A DNA stretch of 64,000 bases from Galeopsis tetrahit (GCA_963675135.1 OY776126.1:26911195-26975194), one strand, 5' to 3'; positions 10,723 to 21,968 are shown, numbered from the stretch's first letter. Numbers and translations: made by a program. Notes: generated from the sequence alone by a model not told the origin.

Positions 10723-12329
10723 TGAATTAGGGTTCTAGTTCTGTAAATTGGAAGATTTTGATTTCATTATAAAGATTGAATAGTTGTAGAGAAAAAATGT
10801 TTTTTTTTTTTTTTTTACTTTAAGGAGGGAGAACATGGACGGTTGTTTGTTTTTTGAAGAGGAAGAACATCCACATCAGCAATAAAAAAACTATAACATG
10901 GCAGACACATGACGAAAGGAGGAGGGGTCTCAAATGCACACATGTCGAAAGCAGGAGACTCCCATCCTCCTTTTATTATATATATAAGATTAATACTCCT
11001 TAAAATATCACAAGGAAAGTTTAGTATGGGAGGGAGGGAAGTGTGATGCCCGAAAATGTTTAAAAAAAGATTAAAAAAAAAGTATAGTTTTTCTGATTGA
11101 ATCGTCCTGAATCTCTCAATTACTATGTACTGTTTATTCTTCTTCGGGGAGCATCTCTAGTGTTGTCCTCTTTAACAAGGGCCGAACAAGGATTATAAAA
11201 TAGGATGGACTAGTCTAAAAAATGCTTACATTTTTTTTATCCGAACAAGGATTATAAAATAGGATGGACTAGTCTAAAAAATGCTTACATTTTTTTTATA
11301 AACCTTAATGGTATATTTATTTTTCGAATTAAAAATTTGAATTTATGATTTTAAAATTTAAATCGGTTCTACCTTAAAATTTTAGAATTCGAATTTTAAA
11401 AAATATTTTATAAACACTTATAAATATTAACTCTATAAATATCTAGAAAATATATATACATACCTATAAATTAAATCAAGTGAATTTTAATATTTGTAAT
11501 AGTATATATTTATTTTGATATTTAATTAAATTATGATTAATTTAATTTTATGTTCAAATCCTCAAAAATCTTTAAAAAAATATACCTGTTGTACCATTTA
11601 ATAAAGGATTTAATATTTTTATACTAAATTAATCGGGTATAAAATTCAAAAGATTGTTTTAAATTTATTTTTGTTAAATTTATATGTTTGATAAAATGTT
11701 TATTCACTACTATATATTTGGCCTTGTAGAGCTCTTCTAAAAGCTCTCCAAGGTGTAGTAGTGAGTGGATGGTGTGGATTAATATAGGTAACTTTCTTCC
11801 TATTTTTTAAGCAACAATTTATCCTATTTTTAAGTAACAATTTATTAGGTGATTAATTATTTTTTAAATACGCATGTTAAAAAAAAAAAAAAAAAAAAGA
11901 AATCTCAATGGCTGGGCGGGCTACAGCCCGGCCCAGCCAACTAATAGATCCGCCCTTGCCCGGCCCAGCCAACTAATAGATCCGCCCTTGCTCTTTAATT
12001 CAAGTTCATTAGCTTTAAAAAAAAAAAAACTTTTTAATCAATTCAATCGATGAACCTAATAATAATTAGTTATACATTCAATCAACATATATACATACAT
12101 ATATAATTAAACACATAATATGCATGTGTGACATGCATGCACCATCTCACAAAATGACAAAATACATTGTATGATGCATGTATCTGCTAATTAACCTAAC
12201 ACATTATATGGTGCATCATGCACATATCTGCAAACTTAATTTCAAAATGAATCATGCAATGTAGATGTATGTGCCAAACCTAATTACAACATATATACAT
12301 TTAATGATACATATATAACTAAACACATG
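10723..12329. other. Intergenic with short tandem duplications
   Basis: 10723-10830 is the probable 5' flank of the small gene. A ~58-bp unit starting CCGAACAAGG is duplicated in tandem at about 11182-11298. GCCCGGCCCAGCCAACTAAT is repeated at about 11926-11990. 12040-12320 resembles DNA upstream of the O-methyltransferase at 50.5-51 kb (TTATACATTCAATCAA and ATGCATG motifs). No gene seen. Confidence 0.45.
11705..11763. repeat. Miniature CACTA-like palindrome (59 bp)
   Basis: CACTACTATATATTTGG at the left and AAGGTGTAGTAGTG at the right enclose GTAGAGCTCTTCTAAAAGCT. Same family as 1327-5881 by its ends. No matching 3-bp duplication found. Confidence 0.45.
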
Positions 12330-12346
12330 CAGGGCGGACCCAGAAG

Positions 12347-14527
12347 CACTACAAAAAAACTTCCAAAATGGCGACGGGGAAGGCAACGAATTCCCCCTCA
12401 CTAATCAAGAAGGCAACGGCACTCCGCCGTTACCAATATGGTCGTTGCTATTTTATAGGCAACGAATTTGGGAAAAACTGTTGCCTTTTGGCAACGGCAG
12501 GTGGTGGTCGTCGCCTTTTTGCAAGGGCGTGGAGGCCGTTGCCTTTTCGCAACGGGCCCACCACTGCCGTCGCCTTTTTATTAACTTTTAAAAAATGAGA
12601 ACCTGGGTTTCGAACCCAGGTCTCCAAGGCAACCAACACACCCCCCACCACTGGGCCACCCAATATTCGCGAATTTTCATCATTTTCGCTCCAGCTGGGT
12701 TTCGAGCACGGGACCTCTCGGTCCTGTAGAGTTTTGGGCGCCCCCTGTGTGTCGTTTAGGCTAGGAGCTTTAGTCGTCATGCTGTAAACACAATTAATAT
12801 ATATTCAATTTAATTTTAGTTTCAATTCTTTATTTCAATCAATTTTAACTTTAATTGTTGCTTATTAAATTGTCAAAGCATATCATATTTATTTCTAAAT
12901 GAGAATTAACTAAATTATAATGTGTTTCAAATTAAATAATTTAATTACGGTATCAATTTAAATTATTTAAATTTATTCTAATCTTCAATTTACAACATTT
13001 ACATTCATTCTAATTTTCAATTCACAACATTATAATTACATACAACATTGAGTATAATTATTTTCACTTATCCATTTAAATTTATAATAATCACATCATT
13101 TAAATTCATTCTAATTTTCAATTGATGACAACATTATAATTACATACAACATTGAGTATAATTATTTTCGCTTATACATGTAAATTTATTCTAATCACAT
13201 CATTTAAATTCATTCTAATTTTCAATTCACAACATTAGATATAAAAATTAATTAAAAATCATTCTAATTTATCCATTTAATTAAAAATATTTTCATCTAT
13301 TATAAAATCATTCTCAAGTTCATTTTCAATTAAAATAACATCACAAACAACATTAATTATAATCATTAGCATGTTCACATCAAACCCTAAACCCTAAACC
13401 CCTAAACTCTAAACCCTGAACCCTAAAACCCTAAACCTTAAAACCCTAACCCCTAAACCCTAAACAAAAATCACTATTTTAAATATAACTTTAATTTTAA
13501 TTTTTAAAATTTAAGGTTTAGAGTTTTAGGGTAAATTAATGTATTCATTATTTTTTAATACATTATTTTTATAATTTTAATTTTTTTATTAAAAGAATTA
13601 TATATATATATATATAAATGAATGATTTTTTTTAAGTAGAGTACAATAAATAAATAAATAAATAAGGATTGGTCTTATATAGAATCAATTCCTTATAACA
13701 AATTGAGTTGACTTTCTTATAACAAATTGAGTTGACTTGGTCAATCCAAAATCCTAAATATTCAAGAATATTGTGAATAAACTTAATCGTAAAATCCCGT
13801 AAAAAAAAAAAAAAAAAAAAACTTAATCGTAAAATAGACTATACCTAACCGTTTGAGCTACATCAATTAACATACATATTTTTAGCGTATTTTAATTTTA
13901 TTGTTGATCATACCCATTTATTAAAATTATAAAGTCCGTTAAAAATAGTTTTAAATAAATCTTAATATTTTATTTTCCTAATTTTATGGGAAGAGGTTGA
14001 GATATAAATGTAATTATATATTTTTCATATTTTAGAATAATTAAATAAGTTAAGGATAATGTCAAATAATTATTTGAGTTCTTAATTTATTAAACGAGTT
14101 TACAAGTGAATTTGATTTCAATCATTAATTATAGAATAACTATGATTTCAATCATTAATTATTTGCATACTAAGATATATCATTAATTATTTATCATTAT
14201 TTATGGCGACGGTAAAGGCAATGGGCCCACTGCCGTTGCCATTTAGCGAGTGGGGCCCCGTTACTAAAAGGCAACGACACCCACCCACGTTGCCTTTTGG
14301 CGAGTGCAGAACACGCCCTTGCCTTTGCCGTTGCCAAAAGGCAAGGGCATTATAAACCGTCGCCTTTTCGCAACGGGGCCCACTCCCGTTGCCTTATCTG
14401 TTGCCAAAAAGGCAACGACACCCACCCCCGTCGCCTTTTTTCTTCCCGTTGCCAAATCCGTTGCCAATTGGCAACGGTAACCTGCCCTTGCTAATCGCCG
14501 TTGTCTTTTGGCTAATATTTTGTAGTG
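12347..14527. mobile_element. Non-autonomous CACTA element (2.18 kb)
   Basis: Ends CACTACAAAA and TTTTGTAGTG, with the 3-bp target duplication AAG at 12344-12346 and 14528-14530. Dense subterminal GGCAACGG/CCGTTGCC repeats at 12360-12570 and 14200-14510 give spurious open frames. The 12600-14200 interior is AT-rich with no coding signal. It inserted 17 bp inside the hAT element. Confidence 0.9.
13382..13468. repeat. Interstitial telomere-like repeats
   Basis: About a dozen imperfect copies of the plant telomere unit CCCTAAA (variants CCCCTAAA, CCCTGAA, CCCTAAAA). They lie in the interior of the CACTA element, not at a chromosome end. Confidence 0.8.
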
Positions 14528-14611
14528 AAGGAACAATTAGGGGGGGCCAAGTTTAACAATAAAATTTTAAAATAATCAAATTTAAATTATGCATTATCAA
14601 GTTCATATATA

Positions 14612-15115
14612 CTCATTCCGTTCGCCTATAAGCTTCTCGTTACTTTTTGATACATAGATTAAAAAAAGTAATTAAATGATACTCCCTCCGTCCGCTTATA
14701 AGTGTTACGTTACTTTTTGGCACAAAGATTAAAAAAAGTGATTAAATAATAGATATAGTACAAGTGATGTGATTGAGAGAGGAGAGAGATAGAGAGAAAA
14801 AGTAAGATATAAAGTGAAGTGTAAGAAAAAGTACTTACCAAAAATGGTATGGGAAGCTTATAGGCGGACGGACCAAAATGGTAAAATGGGAAGCTATAGG
14901 CGGACGGAGGGAGTAGATATTTAATCAGTAATTAAATGATAGATATAATACAGATGATGTGATTGAGAGAAGAAGAGAGATAGAGAGAAAAAATAAGATA
15001 TAAAGTGAAGTGTAAGAATAAAAATTTAAAAGTATTTACCAAAAAGGTATGAGAAAGCTTATATGTGGATGGATTGAAATGGTAAAATGAAAAGTTTATA
15101 GGCGTACGGAGGGAG
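14612..15115. mobile_element. Outer Stowaway-type MITE, split by a relative
   Basis: Ends CTCATTCCGTTCGCCTATAA and TTATAGGCGTACGGAGGGAG with flanking TA (14610-14611 and 15116-15117). It is interrupted by the related copy at 14682-14913. Both share the interior GATGTGATTGAGAGA and TAAGATATAAAGTGAAGTGT. Confidence 0.75.
14682..14913. mobile_element. Inner Stowaway-type MITE (232 bp)
   Basis: CTCCCTCCGTCCGCTTATAA and GGCGGACGGAGGGAG ends with flanking TA. It is inserted in the outer element at 14612-15115. Confidence 0.85.
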
Positions 15116-15117
15116 TA

Positions 15118-15690
15118 ATATATAATTATCATAATTTTTTAAAATTATAATATTAAACTTTAAAATTTAGAATGTCTTTCTTTCATGACATGAAAATTAT
15201 TTATAAGCAACTCTATCTTGAACATTCACAATCTCTGATCCTTTTCAATATACATCAACAATTAATTATATAATTTTTATTTATTTTTTAACTTCAAACA
15301 AAATTCTAAAAATATATCAATTAATAATTAATTAATTAATTTTAAACATCAATTATGAATTAAATTTGTGAGGAATAATTAAAATAAATTAACAAATAAT
15401 ATAAACAAAAATTTAAATAGCAAACCTTGTGACTGTTACTATTGCGGCGCCGTGTCTCCAGTGGGGGAGTTTTTCAGATTTTTAAAGGAATTACTAGTAC
15501 TGTATATAAGAATTTTGGTGGGTTGGGCATCTCAAGTTTAGGTTATTATTTAAGAAAGCCCATGCAAATTTGAGGGGGGACCAACTAAAATAAAATAAAA
15601 TAAATCGCATACAATTATATGTATATGGTGCCTCTCGAATGAAATGTAATGGGGGGATGGCCCTCCTCACTTACGCATAGGTCCGCCCCT
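15118..15690. other. Right part of the hAT element, no gene seen
   Basis: AT-rich, with no coding signal. Confidence 0.5.
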
Positions 15691-15840
15691 GAACACATGC
15701 ATAATACAGTACATTTTATAAATTACAAGATATGTGAAGTATGTTAATATTCTTTCCTACTGTAGATGGAGTAACTATGTATATATATATATATATTCTT
15801 TCCGATCACCAAAAGTGTGCTCAGTTCTATTTTTGACATC

Positions 15841-16735
15841 GATTCATGTTCAAAAATATTTTAATTTTTTAGAGGCCCATTTTTTAAAATGTCTTTTATA
15901 TATTTATATAAATATATATATAATATAAGACGCATGAACATTAAACAGAAGTTTGAAAGACGGACGCCGCTAAAAACTAGTAAAAATAATTATAGAAGGA
16001 GAAGGGAAGAAAAAAAACTAGGAGAAAAAAGTTTCAACTTCAAATGTTGGACCAGTTTATCATCAAATCAAATATGTATTTTTTACTTGATTTATGAGAA
16101 TTCTTCTACTTTATTTTGTGTATTGTGTAGGCGTATAAAGACTAGTACAGCAGTGGCAAACTATCAATATTAATGTATTTGAAATATAGTTCTATGTTCA
16201 TTAATTTGTGGTCTTGATTAAGAATTTAAAAGGTTGAACCCTAAGTTCCAATTCCGAACCTTGTTGAGTTTCAATTCAAAAGGAACAAACTCTGCTATTG
16301 ATGTGGTGAATTATTTGAAAAAAATGGATATGTGCTTTTCAAATGCTTACATTGCTTATAAAATTTTGTTGACGATACCAGTTACAGTAGCAAGTGCAGA
16401 AAAAAAGTTTCTCAAAGTTGAAGCTCATTAAGATTTACCTCCGATCAACCATGTCGCAGGGGAAATATTGAATTGACTAGCAATGCTATCAATTAAACAA
16501 CTTGATTAATACTTTTACTACTAAAACTGTTAGACGAGTCATATTTATGTAATTACTTGGAACATCATTGTCGTATTATTTTAAGTATTGAACAAAATTA
16601 TACTCATTATATTGTTAGTCTTTTAAAAATTGTTTTACATTATGTTTTATGAATTCATATAAATAAAAAATACGAAGGAATGGGGCCTCATTTTAAAGTT
16701 CGATTCAGGTCCAGATATTTCTAGGACCGGCCATG
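15841..16735 (+). pseudogene. hAT transposase relic (C-terminal dimerisation segment)
   Basis: At 16234-16431 the frame VVNYLKKMDMCFSNAYIAYK followed by ILLTIPVTVASAEKKFLKVE matches the conserved C-terminal dimerisation region of plant hAT transposases. The usual form, from memory, is ...NAYIAYRILLTIPVTVASAERSFSKLK. A stop follows, then a decayed ...INHVAGEILN and LAMLSIK. Upstream sequence is only AT-rich remains. A second copy of the surrounding DNA without this coding part lies at 47690-49545. The zinc finger and catalytic core are missing, so this is a dead remnant, perhaps the 3' end of an autonomous relative of the small hAT elements here. Confidence 0.65.
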
Positions 16736-17261
16736 TTGCTACATAACTGCTGCAATCACCATGATAAGTGTATATACTCTTGTAATTGAACATTGTAAGG
16801 TTTTGAGCTAGTACGAGCATTCGTTTTTGAGTTGTGAGTTCACGAGTGAAGTGAGAAAATATCCCATTCTGAGTGATTGAAACATTTTTTGATCAATCAA
16901 AGTTGAAGTCGTCTGATCCAGTGGATGTAGATCACATTGATCGAACCACTTAAATCTCGTGTGTTGTTTTACTTGTTGATTTCTTTTCTGAATTACTATC
17001 TTAGTATTGTGTTATCATCTTTTTGATGCTTGGTTTGAAGACGTCAAATCTAGTAGACTTCTTGACAATATTTGTATTTTATTATTTATTTATTTATTTA
17101 AGCTAGTGCATGATACAATATTATTGCATCAGAGAATAACTCTGTAATTAATTCTGTAATTAGGCACGTTCATGTACGTATATCTGCTAAGTTAATTAAT
17201 TACAATATACATTTTAATGATGCAGCAGATGCATGAATCTGTTACCAATCAATTATATATG
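16736..17261. other. Intergenic, no gene seen
   Basis: AT-rich single-copy-looking DNA. The last 5 bp (CATAT, 17262-17266) would be the target site of the LTR that follows. Confidence 0.5.
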
Positions 17262-17266
17262 CATAT

Positions 17267-17991
17267 TGTTGTATGCACTATAAACGGGTTGATTCGGATG
17301 TGGACTATTAGCTAGTACGATACAAACATGTATAATTAAACGGGGGTTATTACGTGTTTACGTGGATTAAAGTGATGATTTGTGATGAACTTGATGAAGA
17401 ACACACAAGAACACAAGATATAGCTTCTTGTAGAAGCTAAAGCTTTAGAAACTTGGGAGAGTTTATTGCTTTGGGTAGGGAGATTTTGTGGAATTCTAAC
17501 TTGTGTTACAAATGAGCCCAAATGGGCATTATATACTGCTTTTCAAGGGCTGCCCGCCCTTTACACGTGGTGCCTTCAGATTGGACCTTCATTCTGCCCG
17601 AAAAGGTGATTTGATGGCGCATTTAATGCTAAACCGCCTTAGGTGCTCGTCCTCGCCGAGATGCCGAGGAGATGGGCCATGGTGGTCGCCGAAGGACCTT
17701 CGAGGAGTGTGGTCGCCACGCTCCATGCTGTCTCCCAAGACTTCAATACTAACACTTCTCTTAACTAAGAATAGGCACGTGCTCGCCACACATTTGGGCG
17801 AGCAGCTAACTAAACACGTGCTCGCCAACATCTTTGGTCGAGCACTTAAATATATTAAATACAATAAATCTATTACATTTTCTTGGTCTTGTTGAATAGT
17901 CGTCGCACGACTTTGTTGACTGGTCCTCGCCACGTAAGATGGTGATTAGGATTGACTTGTCAAAGATTGACCTCTTTGACTAGGTATAACA
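17267..17991 (-). mobile_element. LTR (725 bp) of a truncated Tat-type Ty3/gypsy element
   Basis: Starts TGTTGTATGCAC and ends GGTATAACA on the plus strand. It is a diverged relative of the two LTRs at 35633 and 46756. A polypurine tract (AGGGGGCAAA on the minus strand) follows immediately at 17992-18001. This is therefore the 3' LTR of an element lying on the minus strand; the body is cut at 19955 and no partner LTR is present. Confidence 0.85.
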
Positions 17992-18365
17992 TTTGCCCCC
18001 TGGTCGCCTTACTTCGTATTCGTAGAATGGTAAGGCGAGCAGTTCGATCGTCTTTTCCGATGGTGAAACTGGTTCTCGACAACACAATCAATTTCGAGAT
18101 CTTGATGACGTGAGATGGAGGCGGTCGCCTCATTTCCTACGCCGAGCTCACCTTCCGAGGCACTTTGATGACGTATGATGTGACTTGTGTCAGGCGCGTG
18201 GGCGGCGCTCGAAATTTGAAAAGCGCGCGTGGGGCGCGTGCCGACCTCAAAGGTCGCGCGTGAGGGTCACTCTCCGAATTCGAATTCGGAAATGGCCCCA
18301 AATTTTTGGGAAAATTACGGATTTTACCCCGTTTTTTGCAATTAGGTCCCTGCACGAATTTCGCC

Positions 18366-18373
18366 TATAAATA
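18366..18373 (+). promoter_or_regulatory. TATA box upstream of the antisense ORF relic
   Basis: TATAAATA, conserved in position with the one at 36740-36747 in the complete element, about 185 bp before the ATG at 18558. Confidence 0.55.
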
Positions 18374-18557
18374 TGACTTCCTTCCTCACAAACACACTTT
18401 CTTCACTTTGCACTTTTTCGAATTTCTTCAAGTTTCCGTCCAAGCTTCAAACTTCGAGTTTTTCCGGCGACTTTGGGGTGGTTTCTGATCGGCAGCAAGG
18501 TAAAAACAACATATTTTCTTCTTTAAAACTCTATTTTCCCCCATTTCTTAAGAAAAA

Positions 18558-19955
18558 ATGGTTGTTGGTGGCGGTTCCGGTGGTGGTTCGCCGCCGTTAG
18601 ATGGTGGTGCCACAAGTTCCGGCGAGGCTGATCGCCTAGCCTTGGCTTTGACGGAGAGGGCGTCTTCGTCGGACTCTAGGATCCACTCCCCCGACCCCAT
18701 AAATGTTAACGTCCGCAACCTAGGAAAAGCAGTGGTCCGCAATCGAGGAGAGTGGCAGTGAGACGGACTCTGATTTGCATGATCAGGGTTTGGATCGAGA
18801 GATGGGCGACCAGATAGAAGTCGCCCAAGTCGAGGAGACCTTGACGAGGAGTCTCCGCGAGGACTATGAAGAAGTTGTTCAATATGCGGAGAGCATAAAG
18901 GACATCTTGAGTGGTAGGGAAAATTTAGATGGCGACGAGGTCTCGAGGGAGGCCTATTATAAGTATTTCCGCGAATACCTTCCTCGAGAGGTTCCTCGCC
19001 CGCATCGAGAAGCTTTCCAAACGATATACGAGGCGAGCAAATATGCGAGCAAAGTCTCCTCGGCGCAGCTAGAGAACTCTCGAAAGAAGTATCAACTGCC
19101 GGCCGATGTGTGTTTTTTCGTTCCTCGCGAGATGAGAGGGCCGACCAGCCGCCAGAGGGCATGGTCGCCGTCAACATCGGCATGATGGAGGCAGGGCTTA
19201 GGTTTCCCCTGCACCCCAGCATCTCAAATTTCTTACATTTTTTGAATGTGGCCCCTTCCCAAATACTTCCGAACGGTTGGTCGAACCTGATCGGCATTCT
19301 TACTCTGTTCGGCCTGGTGGCGGCCGAGAATGGATGTCGGAACACGTGGCTTAGCCCGAAGGAGATTAACTATCTCCTTCAGGCGGCCGAGACCGGAGAA
19401 AAAGTAGGCCATGGGTACTACTATGTTAGAGGCCGTGATAATTTCAAATTGGTTGAAGGGGTTCCCAACAAGATTAGGGATTGGAAGACCAACTGGTGGT
19501 GGGTAGCCGGGGACTGGATGAGTTCAGTGAGGCCGGATGGATCTTCTGATCGCATTCCCATTGAGACCGAATATCAAAGAATTCGTGGTAAGTCTTTTAA
19601 TTTCTGCTCGTTCTTGTCTATACTGAATAACTCCTCGCTTTTTGTAGGTGAAACTGTTCGCAAGAAGACTGCCGACCACCGTCTCACTCCTCTCTTTCAG
19701 TACCATGTTTGCTGCGTTCTCAATCGTCGGTACCTGGAGAGGTCCTGCCGATTTCTGAACAGGGAGTGTATGCGTGAGCGAGCAGGTCTCAGAGTACCTC
19801 CTCATCACTTCACTCGAGAGTTCCCTCCAGGTATCAAAATATTTCTTTCTTCAATAATTTTTTTTTTATTACTCTTCGAAAATACTGACTTCTCGCTTCT
19901 CTTTCTAGTAGTTGTTCCTCAAAGGGTTGTCGCCTATCTTCCTCCAACTGTTGAA
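18558..19955 (+). pseudogene. Broken antisense ORF of the truncated Tat element
   Basis: Homologous to the antisense gene at 36928-39744, covering its exons 1, 2 and the start of 3. The first frame (MVVGGGSGGGSPPLDGGATS...) stops at 18761 and is resumed in another frame at about 18775. A second shift near 19131 (one base fewer than the intact copy) moves it into the frame that begins at 19110. Introns correspond to 19588-19647 (60 bp) and 19831-19908 (78 bp) with GT...AG ends. The conserved core is GLRFPLHPSISNFLHF ... ILPNGWSNLIGIL ... LFGLVAAENG, which recalls the 'putative gypsy-type transposon' family (Pfam Transposase_28, from memory) often found as antisense ORFs in Tat elements. Homology to the intact copy ends abruptly at 19955, where copia sequence begins. 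Confidence 0.7.
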
Positions 19956-21968
19956 AGAAAAGAATCCGTATTTACTGATGTACATTATCCTGACTTGGAC
20001 AACCTCAAGATATCCAACATATCTGAAGCCATTCAAGATAAAGATAACTTACCTGAAGTCAACATTCCTGAGGAAAACTGCAATGTTGAGTTGAATGAAC
20101 CCACTCAACCTGAGGTAAGTTCTCCCAATGAAGAAGCTGGTAATGCTGAGGGAGTACAAGGATCAAATGATTTAGGGGGAACTCAACCTGAGAATACCAA
20201 TGTCAATGACATGGACAACACCCCTGAATATGAAACTGATCCAACTTTTAATTTTCCTGAATTTTATGTTGAATTAAATGTTGAACCAGATGAGACTAAC
20301 TTATCTGTAAATGATCAGTCTAGAAGGACATGGCTAGATGCTCATCCTTCAGAACGGATCATTGGTGATCCTACTAGTGGTGTAATCACTAGGAGACAAC
20401 ATGGAGAGTGTGCTTTATTTTGTTGCTTTCTTTCTGAAACAGAACCCACAACCATTGAAGAAGCAATGGAAGACTCCAACTGGATTACAACAATGCAAGA
20501 AGAACTAAATCAGTTCAAAAGAAATGATGTTTTGGAGCTGGTAGACAGACCAACACATCAGGATGTTGTAGGAGCTAAATGGGTTTACAAGAACAAGAAG
20601 AATGAAAATGATGTTATAGTTATAAACAAAGCCAGACTAGTTGCCAAAGGTTATAGTCAACATGAAGGAATAGACTATGATGAGACCTTTGCCCCTGTAG
20701 CTAGGTTAGATGCAATTAGGTTGTTCTTATCATATACAACTCATATGAAGTTCAAGGTATACCAAATGGATGTGAAGAGTGCATTTCTTAATGGTGTACT
20801 TAAAGAAGAGGTATATGTGGAGCAGCCACCTGGTTTTGAAGAAGGAAACAAAGTGTATAGATTGAAGAAAGCACTTTATGGTCTCAAGCAAGCACCAAGA
20901 GCTTGGTATGAGACACTATCACAATTCCTATTGGACAATGGATTTGTGAAAGGCACAGTTGATAGGACCTTATTTAGGATAAGTGAAGGAAATGATATTC
21001 TGTTAGTACAGATATATGTTGATGATATCATTTTTGGTTCACCTAATGAGGATATGTGCAAGAAATTTTCAAGTCTCATGCAAGGGAAGTTTGAAATGTC
21101 AATGATGGGATTGATGAACTTTTTCCTAAGTTTACAAGTCAAACAAACAGAGAAAGGAATCTTCATCAATCAGGCTAAGTATACTAGAGAAATGATCAAG
21201 AAGTTTGGTTGTGAAAATAGCAAACCAGTTAGGATTCCCATGAATACAAATTGGAAAATGGATCCTGACATTGATGGAATAGATACCAACCCCACTGATT
21301 ATAGAGCAATAATAGTTTCCCTATTATATCTAACTGCAAGCAGACCTGATATTACTTTTGCAGTTGGTGTATGTGCTAGATTTCAGTCCAATCCAAAGAA
21401 AAGTCACTTAGAGGCTACCAAAAGAATACTTAGGTATTTAAAAGGCACAGTGAACTTAGGATTATGGTATCCATCTGAAGACAACATTGAGTTGACTGGC
21501 TATTCTGATGCTGACTATGGAGGATGTAGGATAGACAGAAAATCAACTACTGACACTTGTCAATTCTTAGGAAATAAATTGATTTCATGGTTTTCCAAAA
21601 AGCAAACTTCTGTAGCTACTTCAACCACAAAGGCTGAATACATGGCTGCGGGAAGCTGTTGTGCTCAAATTCTATGGCTCAAACAACAGCTAAGAGATTA
21701 TAAAGTTGTCACAAAAGATGTACCTATATATTGTGATAATAATAGTGCCATTGCTATTACTCAAAATCCAGTGTTACACACAAGGTGTAAACATGTGGAT
21801 ATTAGACATCACTTCATAAGAGATCATGTTGAGAAAAAGAACATCAGAATGGAAAAGATTCATACTGATAAGCAAAAGGCTGATATTCTTACAAAACCTC
21901 TAGCTGAAACAAGGTTCAAGGAACTTTCAATGGAACTCGGTTTATTAGATCCTGGAGAGAATGGTTAA
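19956..21968 (+). CDS. Ty1/copia reverse transcriptase-RNase H, N-terminally truncated and fused
   Basis: An uninterrupted 952-codon frame runs 19110-21968. From 19956 on it is copia pol: an acidic INT-RT linker (to about 20420), then RVT_2 reverse transcriptase (TIEEAMEDSNWITTMQEELN, GAKWVYKNK, KARLVAKGYSQHEGIDY, QMDVKSAFLNG, YGLKQAPRAWYE and the catalytic YVDD at 21014-21025). RNase H follows (GYSDADYGG, TSTTKAEYMAA, CDNNSAIAITQNPVLH, KHVDIRHHFIRDHV). The end LAETRFKELSMELGLLD is typical of SIRE/Maximus-like copia. Gag, protease and integrase are absent: the frame enters straight from a Tat antisense ORF at 19955. RT and RNase H look intact, but the lost 5' LTR and gag make it non-autonomous. 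The additional ORF and 3' LTR downstream complete the element's 3' half. Confidence 0.85.
   Translation, partial: RKESVFTDVHYPDLDNLKISNISEAIQDKDNLPEVNIPEENCNVELNEPTQPEVSSPNEEAGNAEGVQGSNDLGGTQPENTNVNDMDNTPEYETDPTFNFPEFYVELNVEPDETNLSVNDQSRRTWLDAHPSERIIGDPTSGVITRRQHGECALFCCFLSETEPTTIEEAMEDSNWITTMQEELNQFKRNDVLELVDRPTHQDVVGAKWVYKNKKNENDVIVINKARLVAKGYSQHEGIDYDETFAPVARLDAIRLFLSYTTHMKFKVYQMDVKSAFLNGVLKEEVYVEQPPGFEEGNKVYRLKKALYGLKQAPRAWYETLSQFLLDNGFVKGTVDRTLFRISEGNDILLVQIYVDDIIFGSPNEDMCKKFSSLMQGKFEMSMMGLMNFFLSLQVKQTEKGIFINQAKYTREMIKKFGCENSKPVRIPMNTNWKMDPDIDGIDTNPTDYRAIIVSLLYLTASRPDITFAVGVCARFQSNPKKSHLEATKRILRYLKGTVNLGLWYPSEDNIELTGYSDADYGGCRIDRKSTTDTCQFLGNKLISWFSKKQTSVATSTTKAEYMAAGSCCAQILWLKQQLRDYKVVTKDVPIYCDNNSAIAITQNPVLHTRCKHVDIRHHFIRDHVEKKNIRMEKIHTDKQKADILTKPLAETRFKELSMELGLLDPGENG

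Larger units (their letters stand above)
12330..15691. mobile_element. hAT-type element hosting a CACTA element
   Basis: Ends CAGGGCGGACC (12330) and GGTCCGCCCCTG (to 15691) are inverted, with the 8-bp direct repeat AACACATG at 12322-12329 and 15692-15699. Without the inserted CACTA element (12347-14527) about 1.2 kb remains, with nested Stowaway MITEs and no recognisable transposase. Non-autonomous. Confidence 0.85.

Noticed and set aside
12368..12780. Open frames with ATGKATNSPS-like repeats, and those at 14264-14536
   Set aside because: They are translations of CACTA subterminal GGCAACGG repeats.
13382..13468. A chromosome end
   Set aside because: The array is short, degenerate and enclosed by CACTA termini with sequence continuing on both sides.
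17503..17933. 114-148-codon frames in the LTRs (also 35856-36302, 46979-47425, 61914-62135)
   Set aside because: They lie inside LTRs, on both strands, and repeat in each LTR copy; regulatory DNA rather than genes.
18548..19345. 265-codon minus-strand open frame
   Set aside because: Lies exactly opposite the Tat antisense-ORF relic; composition (Arg/Ser/Pro-rich) is that of a shadow frame and it has no domain.
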